A stretch of DNA of 64,000 nucleotides from Eudorina sp. 2006-703-Eu-15 (GCA_003117195.1 BDSI01000032.1:302145-366144); one strand, 5' to 3'. Counted from the stretch's first letter, positions 10,901-24,700 are shown. Translations and numbers: made by a program. The notes: generated from the sequence alone by a model not told the origin.

Positions 10901-13900
10901 CGGTACAGGGTGCCCGTAGGCGTTCTTGCGTTTGTCGTAGAGGAGGTGGAGGTTGGTGAGCAACTGAGCATTTCCAAGCGGGCAAGGGGCGCACAGGCTG
11001 GGGCGAGGTCGAGGCCGTGGGTGGGTGGGTGTCCTCGTTCCGCAAGGGAATGGCATGTGGACGGAGCGAGGCTGTGGGTTCACCGGCGGTGCGGCCTGGG
11101 GGCAATCACGGGAGGGCTGCTGGGTGCGTGCTGATACCCGGGGCGTGGGGCAGGGTGTACGAGGCGTGCGACCCGGGCTGAAGGGGCCCACCCGATCGAC
11201 GTAGGAAGGCTGCAGCGAATCAGCTGCGTCATGGCGGGAACGGGCGAGTGGATGGGGCGAGTGCGCTAGGGTGGGGAACGTACCCCGCACTGGGGTCGTG
11301 AAGGGGAAGGGGCCGTGAGCCTTCACCCTGTTGGTGGGTTCAGCCAATTAACAACATATGGACCCGCGCAGACGCACCCCAGGGCGCTCCACATCCCCCC
11401 GCAACCTCCCGGGTCGGGCCCCCATTGCCCCCAATGGGTCCCCCTCCTGTACCCCACCTCCCTTTCATCCCACCTCGCCTCCCTTACATCCCACCCCACC
11501 TCACCTCCCTTACATCCCGCGCCGCCAGGTTTGCAGGAGGTGGCGATCCGCAACGTCAACGGCCTCAACCTCACCTCCAGCGCCGCGGTCATCGCCCCGG
11601 ATGCCTTCATCAGCGCCCAGTTCCCCGCCAACCTCACCTCGGACGCGTGGATAGCCGTCAACCCAATCTACGCCAGCTCCAGCGCGCCCAACCAGTGGCC
11701 GCTGACCCTGGGCTCCTACTTCTACGTGCGCACAAACCTGTCGTACCTCAACGAGTCAGGTACAGTACAGTACGGCAGGGCACGGCGGGCCGTACATACA
11801 CTCATTGGTGATGACACTCAGTGCGCCGGTGCGCCATTGGACCTGCGGCCAGCCCTGGATCGATAAACCAGTGACACACGTTACTATGTTCTCTTTGACA
11901 CGTCCTCCTCGACATAAATACATCATTTATGTTAATTTCATCATCAATGTTAGTTAAATACAACCGTACTCGAAGGTGCTTGCGGGTGTCCCCCGCCTTG
12001 CCCCGCCGCGTCGAACAGGTGGGCTGCTCAAGCTGTTCCTGATGTACATGCTGAGTGATGACGTGGCGGGCTTCCTGTCCGACTACAGCTTCACACCGCT
12101 GCCCAAGCAGGTGGGTGGCGCCGCTGCTACTGCTGCTGCTGCCCTGGGGGTGATGGGATCCCGATTCGATGCGAGCAGTCCCCGAACCGCTACCCGCCGT
12201 CCCCCGTCAAGTGCCCTCCCGTCCGCGCCCGGCTGGGTGTGTCTGGGCTGTTCTTCTTTTCAACTCCCACCCGAACCCCGCCCTCCAAGACGCATTGCAG
12301 CCAGGCGGCCGTGACGTGGGCGGTTCATAATGCCACCTCGCACTCCGCACCGCACACCGCACCGCCCAGATCACCGCCCAGTACACGACACGTTCGCGCC
12401 GCGTCATGCTGGGTGTGTGTGCACCACAGCTGACTTCTAGCCAGGGGTTATGGGGGGGTGGGAAGGCAACACAGCGCTGTCGCTGAGGCGAGGAGGACGA
12501 CAGAAGGGCGGGTGGGGCATGGAGGTGAGGGTGGGTGGGTGAGGCTGGCAGCGTGGACAGTATTGGCGGCGGCGCGGTGTCCACCACGTGTTGAAACCTA
12601 CCGTGTCATGCTACGGCGCCGTTTGAGCCCAAGGCACACCCAACCCAAGAAATCACAGCCCTGCTGGTGGCGACAATCATCAGTTCATCACCGATGAAGC
12701 ACGGATGTCGTGGCCGTGACTTGACCGCGAACGGAGCTCCCTCCGGGCGGAGCGGCAAGCCCTTATAAGAAAAGTACCCCGATGGCGGATGGAGGTTTAC
12801 GCTGCCCCAGCTAGCTGTGGCTCCCGTCCATCCCTCCGCACCACGCGCCACCGCGCCGCGCTGCCTTGCAGACCCGCGCCGACCTCGTCGCGCAGCTGAA
12901 CGCGACCCTGACGGTGGCGCCCACCCCTAGCTGGCTGATGGAGAGCGGCACCCAGGTCATCTCCGGCCAGCGGGACTTCGTGTTCAGCCCCAAGGCCCGC
13001 AGCTCCTACCTGGTCAACACGGTGACGGGTCTGGTCACTGACAACCGGGACACCAAGATCACCCTCAAGATGGGAGATGCATACCAGGTGGGATCACCAG
13101 GGGGGTGACAGCGGTTAGCAGGGCCGATGGAAGGTGGGGTCGGGGAACACGCGATTGACGAGAAAGCTAGTCGCAGGAGGAATCGTCGCCAGCGGCGGCC
13201 AGCCCGCGTGCATTGTATATGCGCGGAAGAAGGGAGGAGGGCTTCTGCTCCCGCCGAACGTCCCCTCAGGCCCGTCACGGGCTTGGGTTTTGCTTTGGCC
13301 ACCTTAAGAACTGCAACTACAGACGTACTCTCTTGCCCATCCCCGCCCTGCTTCCTATTTCTCTCCGGCCAGGTGCACGGCTCCGGCTCGTTTGTGTCCG
13401 CGCTGTTCCTCCGCCACGCCATGGCCCTGCTTGAGGGCCGGGCCCGGGTGCCCATCAGCATGACTTACCGCTCGGTGGGGAGCGTGGAGGCGCAGGCGGA
13501 GCTGGCGGACTTTGCCAACATGTACCAGTCCTACAACCATTTCAAGGTGGGCGGGGGAGGGGAAGGCACGAGAGCGCGTCTGTGCGTCTGCGTGTTGCAT
13601 GTGTGCGCGTCACGAAATGACGTGAAGGCGCTGACCATGCAGGCGGCTGGAGGGGGGACGTTGAACTGTGTACGTGCGAGGGAAAGGCCATAGCTAAGGC
13701 CACGTGGCATGCAGCTGTCGCCCGCACGGCGTCCCACTGGGTAGATGGGTACGATGGGTCCCACAGCCCGCCCGAGAACCAAGCGAGGCAGGAGGGAGCA
13801 ACGGCGCCAGTGTGCGGCTGGCGGTGATGGCGCCTCACAGCGTCCGTTCCACATGGAATACTTGGAATACCAGTATAACATCCCTCGGCCCCCCTGCCGA

Positions 13901-16000
13901 CCCGGTCGTTCGTTCGTGCTGGCCTTGTTTACAATTTAAACCGCCCGTTCGACTAACTCCACGGGCGTGTGTCCTCCCTGCATCATCTGCCAAATAGGTT
14001 CCTCCTTTCCGTCGCCTCCCCGGCCCTGGGGCACCATCCCTTGAAATGCCGTCCCTCACCTTCTGCGGTTCCGCCCCAGACCTCCCGTGTGGTACTTCGC
14101 TGCGCGCCACTGAGCAGAGGTCCGCTCCTGGCCGCCGTCTCATAGCACTCGCACGCGCTTTCCGCCCCTTCCTCACATCGTGCCCCTTGCGCCGCACTGC
14201 GCCGCACTGCCAGGTCGGGGACATGCCGCTGGACTCGACCATCTGGGGCTCCCTCAACTCCGCCACCAACCTGTCCGTCATCGGAGCGGTGCTGCAGCTG
14301 CCCTTCGCCGCCTCCGCGCTCGCCATCTACCACACCAAGGCGGTGGGGCGGCCCGCGCTGCGGCTCGACTGCCAGCGCCTGGCCGACATCTACACCGGCC
14401 AGATCTCCTCCTGGTCCGACGCGTCGTTGATCAACTTCAACGCCGGCATCTCCACGTCCGCCGACCAGGCGTTCACCGCCAACATCACCGTGTTCGCCAT
14501 GGCCGCCCCCTCCGCCGCCACCTACGCCCTGACCGGCTACCTGTCGGCGGCCTGCAACAGCACGTGGGCGCGCCCCGGGCCCGTGGTCAACGTGACCAAC
14601 TGGCCCGCCAACGTCAACACCTCGTTCCGGGTGGGTCGGGTGGTGGGCCCGTGCGCGTCCTGCCTCTCCCTGGCTTCCTCCGCCCCACTTCGCCTGCTTG
14701 GAACCAAGCCAGTGCACTTTTTTTATGCGGCTTCCCCCAGGCCCCCGAACCCCCCCAACCCCTGGCTCCCAACGTCGATGCCTAACTTTGAAAACCCCCA
14801 ACCCCGACTGGCGGCCGTGGCCGCTGCCTACACAGGGCGTTCCCATCACCACGCCGGAGCAGATGTTGGCCGCTCTGGCTGCCACCCCGAACGCGATCGG
14901 CTACCTGCCCGCCAGTCTGGGGGCCAGCTCGGGGCTGATGGAGGTCCAGATGGTGGTGCCGGGAGCTCCAAGCCCCCTCACCTCCGGCAGCGCCAACATG
15001 AGTGCGGCGGTGCAGCAGGTGGGTGGGCAGGTGCGGGACTTGTGGGAGGAGGAGGGGCGCTGACGCGAACCACCCTCATCATCCCCACCGCATCGACCGT
15101 CCTCCGGCCCTTCCTTTTGCCCCCTCCCTGACAGTTCCTTGACGCCAACCCCGGCATCTTCAGCAACCTGACCTCGGATCTGGCGGCGGCGATCAGCTCG
15201 TCCAAATCGTCACTGTACGGCATGAACAAGATGTGGCCCATGCCCATGGTGCAGTACCTGTACATGTTCCAGAACCTCTCCGGATACGGCTACTCGGGGC
15301 CCCTGCTGCGGGCATTCGTCGAGTGAGTCGCAAGCGCGCCCTCCGCCCGCCCTCCGGCCGTCCGCGGTCCCACCCACCAGAAGAACGCGCCCGGGTTCTG
15401 GAACTGCCGCGGCTGGAAGCCCGGCTCGTTGACCGTCCGCCCTGACCGTGCCTGCCTGCCCCTGTCCGTGGAAACACAGAGTCGCTACACAAATTCCCTT
15501 TTCCAGATGTCATAGTTTCTCAGCGGCACATCTCCCCGTACGCGATGTAGTCGCCCCACTCCCCATCTTCAACCCTCACCCTCCCTCCGAACCTGGACCC
15601 AACCCCAATGCCCTCTCTACCCCATCCCCATCTCCGGACAGGTTCCTGGTCCCCGGCACGCTGGACGGCGAGGGCAGCCAGTTGGCGGTGAACTCGAGCC
15701 TGGCGCCCATGCCGGTTTCCGTACAGAGTGCCGTACGTCAGGCGCTCTCTCGCGTCACCCTGAAGACTCTGACGGTGGTTTGGGACACGGAGAGCGCGGG
15801 ACTGTCCGACGGGAGCACGGGCGCGGCGCTGTACACCTTCTCCGCCAACCGGGAGGCGTACGACGTGTACCAGCTGAGTCAGCTGCAGGACGGGCTGGCG
15901 CAGGTGCAGGCTCGGCTGGACAACCAGCTGCCGCCGCTGGTCAGGCTGGCGTGCTCGCCCGACGCGTTCGGCTACGTGCGGCTGCTGCGTACGGACGTGC

Positions 16001-16056
<56 letters not shown>

Positions 16057-19000
16057 GAGACCCGCCCGACCCAAACCAAGCACCAATACACTTACCATAT
16101 TGACCTCGAATTGGAAAACATCACATGTGTGTGTGTGTGTCTTCGTTAGGAAAGGGTTGGGTGGGTTCGCGTGACGGTTGGGGGCCCAGGTACTTGCCCG
16201 GCCCGGCCCGCACAATGGCACCGCCCTTCATCACCGAAGCCCCGGCCCTCCTGACATTCCCACCAATGCCGTCCACCCCTCCCCCCTAACTGCAACACGA
16301 CCGCCCTGCGGCACCCCCACTGCCTCCCGGTCCGCCCTCCTCCCCCCCTCTGACCCTGCCTTTCCCGCCCTCCTAGGACATGGCGACCCGGCCCATCCGC
16401 ATCCTGGACGAGATGGCGACCCCTGACGCCACCGTGCAGATGCTGCAGGCGGCCCTCACCGGGAGCAACACCGCCGCACCCACCCACATGATACTGCACC
16501 CGGGGCCGCTGAGCCAGGCATCTTGGGAGACCCTGTCCCGTGTGGCGCCCGTGGCGCAGGTGGGGGCCTGGGGGGCCGGGGCGCCGGCCTAAGAAGTCCA
16601 CACACTGTGCGGAGGCGCCGAGCGGATGGCGGGATGGGTGGGGTGATATGCAGTATGGGACGAAGGGAGGCCTTGGAGTCGGAGGGGAGTTGGGAGGGAC
16701 GGAAGGCGGGACAGGAAGCGGCCCAACTGGGTAGCGCGCTTGGCGACAGTGGGTCGGTCAGTGGGTCGTATGAGCGGGTGGGTCCGTGTGAGCGGGTGCC
16801 GCGGGGGAGTCACCCAGGGTCTCCATCTCCGTCCGTGCACGGGCGCATCGGCGCACCTCTGTGCATGCGTACACACAGGAGGAGCTTCGTTGTCAGGATC
16901 CCCTGGTCCTCATGAGCGTGTGCGTTTCTGGACTCGATTGCAAGACGTGGGGGCGTGTGTACATGGTGTGTTGTTGCGCCCGCTGATGGCGCAGGGAGCG
17001 CCGCATGTCTTGCTTAGTTTCATGAGCACGGGATGACGCAACCAGTGTCCGCGCCGTCCCCCGGGTGCGCTGGCACTGCCGCCCAGTTCTGGAGCGGATG
17101 GCCTTCCCGCCGCGACACCTGACTGCGCTTTGCTTTGCGACTGCCAATACCACGTCCGCCTCCTCTGTCCGCTTGCGGGGCCGCTCCCGCTGCGCTCACC
17201 TCTCATACCAGCACCTAGTCACCTAGTCACCCATCCACGGTGTCATGACCATCACCCTCCCAAACCCCGCTCACGTCACCCCCCCGACACCGACGCCAAC
17301 CCCGCCCCCAGATCCCCGCCAGCATCCGCCCGGTGGGGCTGCTGTACCAGGGCGAGCCGGGTCTGAGGCTGACGCTGTGCACCTTGGCGCGCATCCTCGC
17401 GGGCAACATTACCACCTGGAACGACGCCGCCATCCTGGTGCGGATTGTGACGGGGGGGATGTTGGACGATGAACAGGCGTTGGGGGTGCGGTGTGGGGTG
17501 TAAGGTGGCGGCAGAAGCCCGAGTCGGTCGACCCCACGGTTGCGTGCGTGCTGCTGTGGCGGCTGCTGCGAGGGCCTGCCCGAGGCCTGCCGTTTGAATC
17601 GGTGCGGCTGATGCACGCGTGCATTGATTTTGCGTGTTGAACACGCATTCTATGGTGCGAGTGTGTGGCCGCCAGAGATGCTGCATTGCAGGGACGGGGG
17701 GGGGGAGGAGTTGTGTGTTACGGAAGAAGCCCCGCTCGACCTGGCTAGGCCGAGTGTGAATCTGTGAAATGTGATCGAACCGGATCTCATGCCGCACGCC
17801 CTATTGCGATCGTTCCTGACTTGACCTGATCTAATGACTATTGCTCCGATCTACTACGCTTTTAGAACCACTGGTCTGATCCGTCGTCTCCCGTATCCAA
17901 TCCATGCTTTTGCAGGCCGACAACCCGGGCTACCCCACGCCCCCGGGCCAGCCCATCCGGGTCCTGGCTGCCAGCGCCAACACCGGTGACGTACAGGCCG
18001 TACTGGCGTACATCCAGAAAGGATCCGCGGGCGCCGGCTGCCCGGAGTACAGCAACCTGGCCCTGCCGAGCTCCGTCGTCGTGAACAGCAGCGGCGTGAC
18101 GACCTTGGGCGGCAACTACACGGGTCTGGCGCTGCTGGCCGCCTCCAACCTGGTTTCGGAGTGGGCGGCGGGCGCCGCACTCCAGGCGGTGGCGCTGCCC
18201 AGCGTCATCAGCGGCGCCTTCGTGACGCCGCTGCAGGTAAGGCGCCCCCGCCAGGGGGGTCCGGGCTCCCGGGTCCGGGCTCCCGGGGCAAGAACGCAGC
18301 TCCGCGCAGTGAAGCGTGCGCCGCACGTCATCATGGGTAGTGGGCTGGGGAGCTCCCGGCGCGGTTGTTCGGCCGCCCGTGGGGGCGGATCCAGGCAGGG
18401 CCCGGGGCAGCCCGCCCCGCCCCAGACAGCAGGCCCAGCCAGCCAGCCCGGGCGGCGCGCGGACATGCAGCAGTCCGCTGAAGACACAAGGGACCTGGTT
18501 TTCTTCGTGGGCGGTCGTGCGCCACGAAGGGGTGCGCATGTTCACAAGCGTTGACACAGCGTGCCGCCACTGTTGCGTTCTGTACCCCACAAATCCCCCT
18601 ATCCACGGCCTTTCTCGGCTCTCAAGTTACGTCTTTCCCTCGGCTCATCCGTCCTCACCCTGCTGCCTGCTCCCCCACCAAACCTCCATCCCTCCCGCCC
18701 CTTCCCGGCCAGACCACGGTGTGCACGGCCGCCACTGGTGTGGGCGGCAGCAGCACCTGCGTGATGACGGGCAGCCCGGCGGTTGTGGCCGCCGCCTACA
18801 CGACCGCCGTGGACAGTTCGATCAGCTCGTTCGGCGGGATGCCGGCCTCTGACCCTACGGGTCCCTGGAGCGGTTTCGTGCTGGCCCCTTTGTCGGGCGC
18901 GGACGTCTACCCGGTGGTCAGGTGGGTGGATGGGTGGGGGGAAGCGTTGCGGCGGCGGTGCCGCGCCGGTTGCTCGCCACGGGGATGGAATGGGGTGTGG

Positions 19001-21744
19001 GGATGAAGTGGAGTGGTTTTAGGCTGGTGAAGCGGGGGTTGCTAGGCTGGCAAGGTGGGGGTGGGTGGCTCGTTGTGTGTGTGTGTGTGTGTGTGTGTAT
19101 CGTTACATATCTGCCGGGCCGACGCTGGCCGGGGCCGCTAACCCGCCCTATTCGGGAGACCGCCGAAGCACTCCTCTGATGAGGAGGGGCGTAGTCCACT
19201 TAGTCCACACTCTACCGCCCATCGAGGGGGGTACTCACCGCCTACCGTAATCGTCGCAGGGCTGCGTCCACCTGATAGTCCATTAGCCAGTTCAACTAGC
19301 CCAGGTGCCTACGGCCCCCCGTGCCAACAGACGCATGCTCTACAGCCGCGTTGTTTGGCTACCACCAGGCACGCACACCAGCGCCTGTACACCCTGATCA
19401 TCGCAGGAGCGCTGCGTTCCTGTTGTCCTTCAACCAGCTGATTATTCAGAGGCCCAGGGGCCGGCCACTCCTCATTCCACAGTACACACGCTGTCAGTCG
19501 CGCTGTATATGTCCGCCAAGGCACAGTCGCCTCATTGAAGCCAAGTCTTGGCTCCAGCAGCTCCTCCAAGGCCACCGCTTGTCCTGAGATCCATCCCTCT
19601 ACACCCCACCTATTTCATCCGGGGGACCGACGATGGGATGTGTGTGTGTGTCAAGGACCTTTCCCGGCCACCAAGGAAGGGTGAGACGGCGCGGAGGGGG
19701 AGAAGCCTTACTTGCAGCTCATAGTGCCACCATCGCAGCCCTTTGATTCCCACCCCGCTGAAGCTAGGTGGTTCTGGTGTTGCGCAACTAAGTGAGACAT
19801 ACGGTACTCACTTGCCTTCTCCTCTGTCACACCTACACTCGTCCTCACATGAACACACACGGCTCAGTTATTATTTACACACATACGCGGAATGCCCTGG
19901 AGCCATGCCAACATCCTGATCGCCCGGGTGGCCCTCCGTCCCGCGGTGCGGGTCCCTTCAGGTTCGACTTCTTGGTGGTGCCCGCGGACCTGAACCGCTT
20001 CGGGGCCGACGGAGCCGCCTTGCTGGGCCTCATCAAGTACGCCTCCCGCACCACATTCATGGATCGGCTGCAGCAGGCCCTGGGCCCCTTCTTCTCCGCC
20101 CTGTCCGATCGGGTGGTCAGAAACTACGCGGTCTGGGCCAGGAACGCGGTGGCCTCGGACGGCCTCAGCTGGACCGTCGTCGACTCATCCAACGAAGTGG
20201 CAAGTTTCAGCGTGGGGCCGGCGGAACAGGGTCGGGGCTGGGGAGGAGAACATTACAATATGAGAGCTCCCCCGGATTAGGAGTGTCGTTACAGCGTGGA
20301 TGGGCTTCTGGGGCCGGCGCCATTTACGTTTTTTGAGCCAGATTTGGGTCCTTGTGTTCTGCCCCAGGGGCACCTTGAAGCACCGTCACACTGCAAACCT
20401 ACGACGTACGGGCTGGTGATCCAAGGCGGCGGCGGCGGCGGCTGATCATGTCAACCCAGCATGTCTCGCGGTCCATTCATACCAGCATCCGTAGCGGCAG
20501 AATGTTCAGGCATCGCCACCAATCGGCCACGCCGAACCTCAATGTCTGTGTGCAGGCGACCGACCCCTTCCGAACCATCGTGGCGGCCCGGGCGCCGATG
20601 CTCTCGGATTTGGCGTTGGAGGGGAGTGCTGCGGCGGCTGCATCGTCCTCAAGCGGCAGTAATAACGCCGGCAGCGACGAGGTGAGGTGGCGGGCCCGCG
20701 GGCCCGCATCGGGGCGCTTCTCCAGCGTCGTACCTATCGATCTCAGCGCCCATTCATGGAAAGCCGCTTAGAGAAGTTATGACGTTTCGCCTTTTAACAT
20801 GATGAGGTACGCGCGAGTCCGGGAAAAATGCCCGGAGAGGCACTCAGGAGTATTAACAAACCATCAAAGCTGTAAACACGAACCAAGCAACATTGCGCAG
20901 CCTCATTCGGGACTGGGAAATCCGGGAGGGGGCCTGTCGAGTGGGTTCGGCCAGGTGTCCGGACCGACAATAGTGCGCGAAACTGGTCGGTCAGGCTTGG
21001 GACATCGGAGGTTAATACGACGGTAATTCTTCCCGTGGTTGATGAGCAGGCAGTTTACCCAATTTCATTCATGGTAATGTTGGATAGCAAGCCGAGCCCG
21101 CACACTTTTTGCTTTCCAAAGGACGGCTGCCCAGATATTTGAGGTGGACGGGGTCCTCTACACTAGGAACGGGACCCCACGTGCATGCGAAGGGTCCATC
21201 CGCACCGGTGGTGCTGCTGCTGCCCACAGTCGGAGCCGCCCCTGCTCCTGCTCCCGCCCAGACGGCCCATTCACGGCTTAGCGGCGGTGCGATGGTGGTT
21301 TGCGCTGATGCCGTCGGCTATCCAGGCGCAGGCATTTCCCATCACGCGAGCCACCCCAACGGCGCGCGGTCGGTCATTCCCCTTTGCGCGGTCATTTCTG
21401 GGTGTGCCCGGGTTCGTTTTTCGGGTTTCTTTCTTTTCTCAAATTATTTCCCTTTGCGACATCACAGAGCCCTGCGGCCTCACCGGCCGGCCCGCCGTCC
21501 GCAGATCTACTCCCTGCTGCGACAGCTTCAGTCGGAGCACGACAAGCTCAACCTCACGTACGGCATCGCCGTGGCGGCCCTGGTGCTGGGTCTGGTGCTT
21601 TCGCTGCTGGCGCTGGGACTCGCGGCGGTGATGGCGCTGCGCCGGGGTGCCGAGTACCGCAGCAGCAGCTCCCCGCCGGAGGGCAAGTACGAGGTCATGC
21701 GGGGGGTCGCCGGTAGCAATGTCCAGATGGGGGCGACGGTTTGA
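7937..21744 (+). CDS. Membrane-anchored protein with three tandem PstS-like phosphate-binding domains
   Basis: Nineteen phase-consistent exons: 7937-8095, 8533-8772, 9444-9634, 10656-10867, 11529-11759, 12019-12110, 12872-13087, 13373-13546, 14214-14630, 14836-15018, 15135-15322, 15642-16002, 16377-16559, 17312-17437, 17916-18236, 18713-18921, 19962-20196, 20556-20681 and 21505-21744. They give about 1,367 residues. Residues 1-28 look like a signal peptide (NHLTFLVLLLASGRAMS). Domain 1 (~35-446) has the PstS landmarks YQVHGSGT, YRSIGSGAG, FGCGDVPI, IFRGDISSWNHSEI and VVHRNDGSSSTYALTHYL. Domain 2 (~447-855) repeats them as YQVHGSGS, YRSVGS, VGDMPL, IYTGQISSWSDASL and TYALTGYL. Domain 3 (~855-1246) keeps ILAGNITTWNDAAIL. 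One helix (~1308-1334) precedes a ~34-residue basic tail. Many N-x-S/T sequons fit an extracellular or lumenal location. PstS is the phosphate receptor of bacterial ABC importers; here no transporter subunits are adjacent, so a receptor, scavenging or matrix role is inference. If residues 1-7 are not used, the start is the Met at codon 8. Confidence 0.8.
16003..16050. repeat. (GT)n microsatellite starting at a splice donor
   Basis: About 24 GT units follow exon 12 of the PstS-like gene directly. The first GT is the splice donor itself (gtgcag|gtgtgt). A shorter GT run recurs at about 16124-16142 in the same intron. Confidence 0.95.
19074..19100. repeat. (TG)n microsatellite
   Basis: A pure TG run of about 13 units in the ~1-kb intron between exons 16 and 17 of the PstS-like gene. 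Confidence 0.9.
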
Positions 21745-24700
21745 GGACTGAGCTGGATGGATCGATGATGTGGTCGTCGCGTGGACTTACGTCACTCGGT
21801 GAGGTGTCGAGTCTGCATTACCTCCGCAAGATGAAACGCAACTTGAAACGCAAGGTGCCACCGACCTGTGATGAAGGGCCCCGTGAGAGGACGGAGGAGG
21901 GGAGGGGCATGGTTGAGGAGCTCGGCGTTGCGCTGGGGAGCGCCGGAGAAGAGAGAGGGCACTGACAAAATCAAGCAAATACCAGTGCTGTGAGACCATA
22001 TTGTCTGGTGGGTGGTGGGGCCCCCTTATCAAGGCGGTGAGCGGTAACGGGAGAACCTGATTGAACGAATGGTCACCATAGTGCGCCAATAATGACCAGC
22101 CCCGTGAGGGTGGCAGGGAGGGGTCCCTGGGACGTGTGGAGTACCCCAGCGGACGGTATGGCACAGGCGGTGGGGCCTCTCAGCATAGGGAGAGAGAGGG
22201 GGACGATGTCCATACGTTCATAGTATTCATATTTTAAGTAAGGTTGTCCTTGTTTGCCAGGAGTGCGGTGGGGCGATTGGGAGTCCAAAGCGTACGCGGG
22301 CGACGATTGACCTTGCCACAGGCCTGTCCGCTCCCAAGTGGAGCATGGCCATGAGCCCCCAGGCGGTCACCTAGTAGGCTGCTCGACTCCACGTAACTCA
22401 CCGTTGGGTGCTCCTCAGTCGGCCTTGCATTCGCGCATCCTTGAACATTCGGTATATATAATACCTGAGTTTGAACGGGCTGGCGGCAGCTGTTGATGGG
22501 AGCAACGGAGCATGCGATGTTGTCTGCCGCGCCTGAGGCACAGCGATGCTGTTTCTGTCTGCCAAATCGCCGCTGTGGGGTCTGGTGAAAAGCTAGCGCG
22601 CACTGGCTTGTGGAATGACGCCAGTGGAGACGACGCCGACCGTGTCTTCGGCACGATGGGACTCGACGGTGGCCCCCTGATTCTGGAAGGCTTGAATGAT
22701 CAATCAAAAGGTGTACACTTGCATCTAAAGCTGCGAACGTCAACCAGCACAGCAGCGTCACTGGTGGGTTTGCGAGTGCCGGTAACTGGAAATTGTGTGG
22801 GTATGTGAAGATGCCGCGTTGCGCTTGGGTTCGAGGAGATCTCTAACAGGTCATTTTTTGACCGAAAGATGCAGCGTATGTGTACCTGCGGGAGATAAGG
22901 ATGACGCACGCAGACGACCGGATCTCAGGACGACAGGACTCGCAGGCCGAGCTGCAATGGGTGCGCCGCCCATCGACTTTCGGGCCTGTCAGGTCTTGCC
23001 GCGAGCCGGCCCTGCTGGGGCCGCCACAGGCAGTCCTGCTGCCCTCCCAGCACCCAGGCGTGAGACGCGCGCGCAATGCCTGGTACCGCAGCGCCAGCAT
23101 TGCTGTTGAGAAGGACATTCCTCATACTGAATCGAAACAGCACTGGTGGTGTGGCCATCAATCCGGGGTTGACAGCTGCTTTCCAGCGCTGCTTACAGCG
23201 AGCCCGCCTTGCGAAGAAGCCCCCTCCCTGATACGACTACAACTCTGCCCCAGGGGATGGGTACTGCATCCACAGAGGGCGGCGCCCAATGAACAATGAT
23301 TGGGGCGCTGAGCTGACAGTCGCCGGAAATAGCAGCGCTGTAAGCTAATGCATGAGCTCCTCTCACCCTCTCCCACAGCGCTCCCACCAAGCTGCACCCA
23401 TGGGCCCCACCCGCGCGTAATCCAGCAAGTGAGTCCACAGCACAAATGAAAGGGGACCTCCTGTGCTGGCATCGTTTCCGGCTTGGTTAGATGCGGCGGG
23501 AAGGGCATTCCGGATGCATTGGCTGACCCAACTAAGGACGAACCTCGTGAACCGGATCAGTCGTAGGCATCATGGTAGGGGGCAGGTCCCCGACCCAAGT
23601 CATGAGTAGACAGCGTGTGGTGCCGCGACGGCCATGCCGTATACGGCCGTATGTAATATGCAGGCCAACCTGTGCTTTGCATAACAGAGAAACGCAATGC
23701 ATTAACGAATGTTAACACTGAACTTCGTCTGATGGCAATCAGACACGCACCCCCTTCCTTCTGGCACAACTGTCCGCCGGTAACGGCATCTGTAGCAAGC
23801 ACAGGAAATCCCAGTTACCGGGTGGCAATTTAGCATCAGCTACCGGCATCAGTAGGCGGCTAAAACGCCTTGCGAAGATTGAAGGCCCTGAAGGCCTGAG
23901 ACTGCCCGAGGACCGCGCGCAGACGCGTCGGCACAACTCCTCTTCAATAAGGGCATGCGAGCAGCATGCGAGGCGCAGGAGTCGTCAAACTCGACTTGTC
24001 AATTATGTTTGTGGTCGATACCTTTGGGGGCCGTTGTTTACGGCCCAATTCAGTCGCCGAACAAGACTTTGACAACGCTGTTGTTACACGCGCCCCGGGC
24101 TGTAACTAAGTATTGCCCATGAGCAGTTCCTTCCATTTGTAGCCATTCATCGGGACCATGATGGCGCTCTAGGAAGTACCTGAGCGAAGGTATAGTCTCT
24201 AGTTCTAACATTATCCTTTCGCTGCTCTGCCTTGCTATCATTAAGCATAGGCGTGAAGCCAAGCATACCAAAGAATAAGCTGTTATACTGCAGGGCATTG
24301 GTGCTTCGCCGCGGTTGTGACTACTGACGAGACCCAAGGCGAGCTGAGACGCGCATGCAGAAATACAAGAGCAGAATAAGACAAACAACATTTCATAAAC
24401 TATAGGTATAGAAATCAAGCCTTCCTTTGGGTTGCGGGTCCTTGAGTTATGCTGCATAATCACAGCTGCAGTAAGCGCTTGGATTATCTGTCGTCCGGTT
24501 CTGTGTCAGCATTTGGGGACACACTATCCGTAAAACTAAGGGAAGGACTTGCGACAAGTGTGCCGTACGGTCCGCGGAAAACTTTTGACACTCACTTCGC
24601 TGACCATCTGCTACAACACGCCCCTAGGTAGCTTCACTGTTAGGTACACTTGCATTAGGATCAACCCCGCGCTGCCATAGTTTTGCCTCATCACCTGTTG

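Noticed and set aside
21109..21185. Possible extra exon (IFEVDGVLYTRNGTP) before the last exon of the PstS-like gene
   Set aside because: It reads like protein, but no donor/acceptor pair keeps phase with both neighbouring exons. The 19-exon model is already in phase without it.
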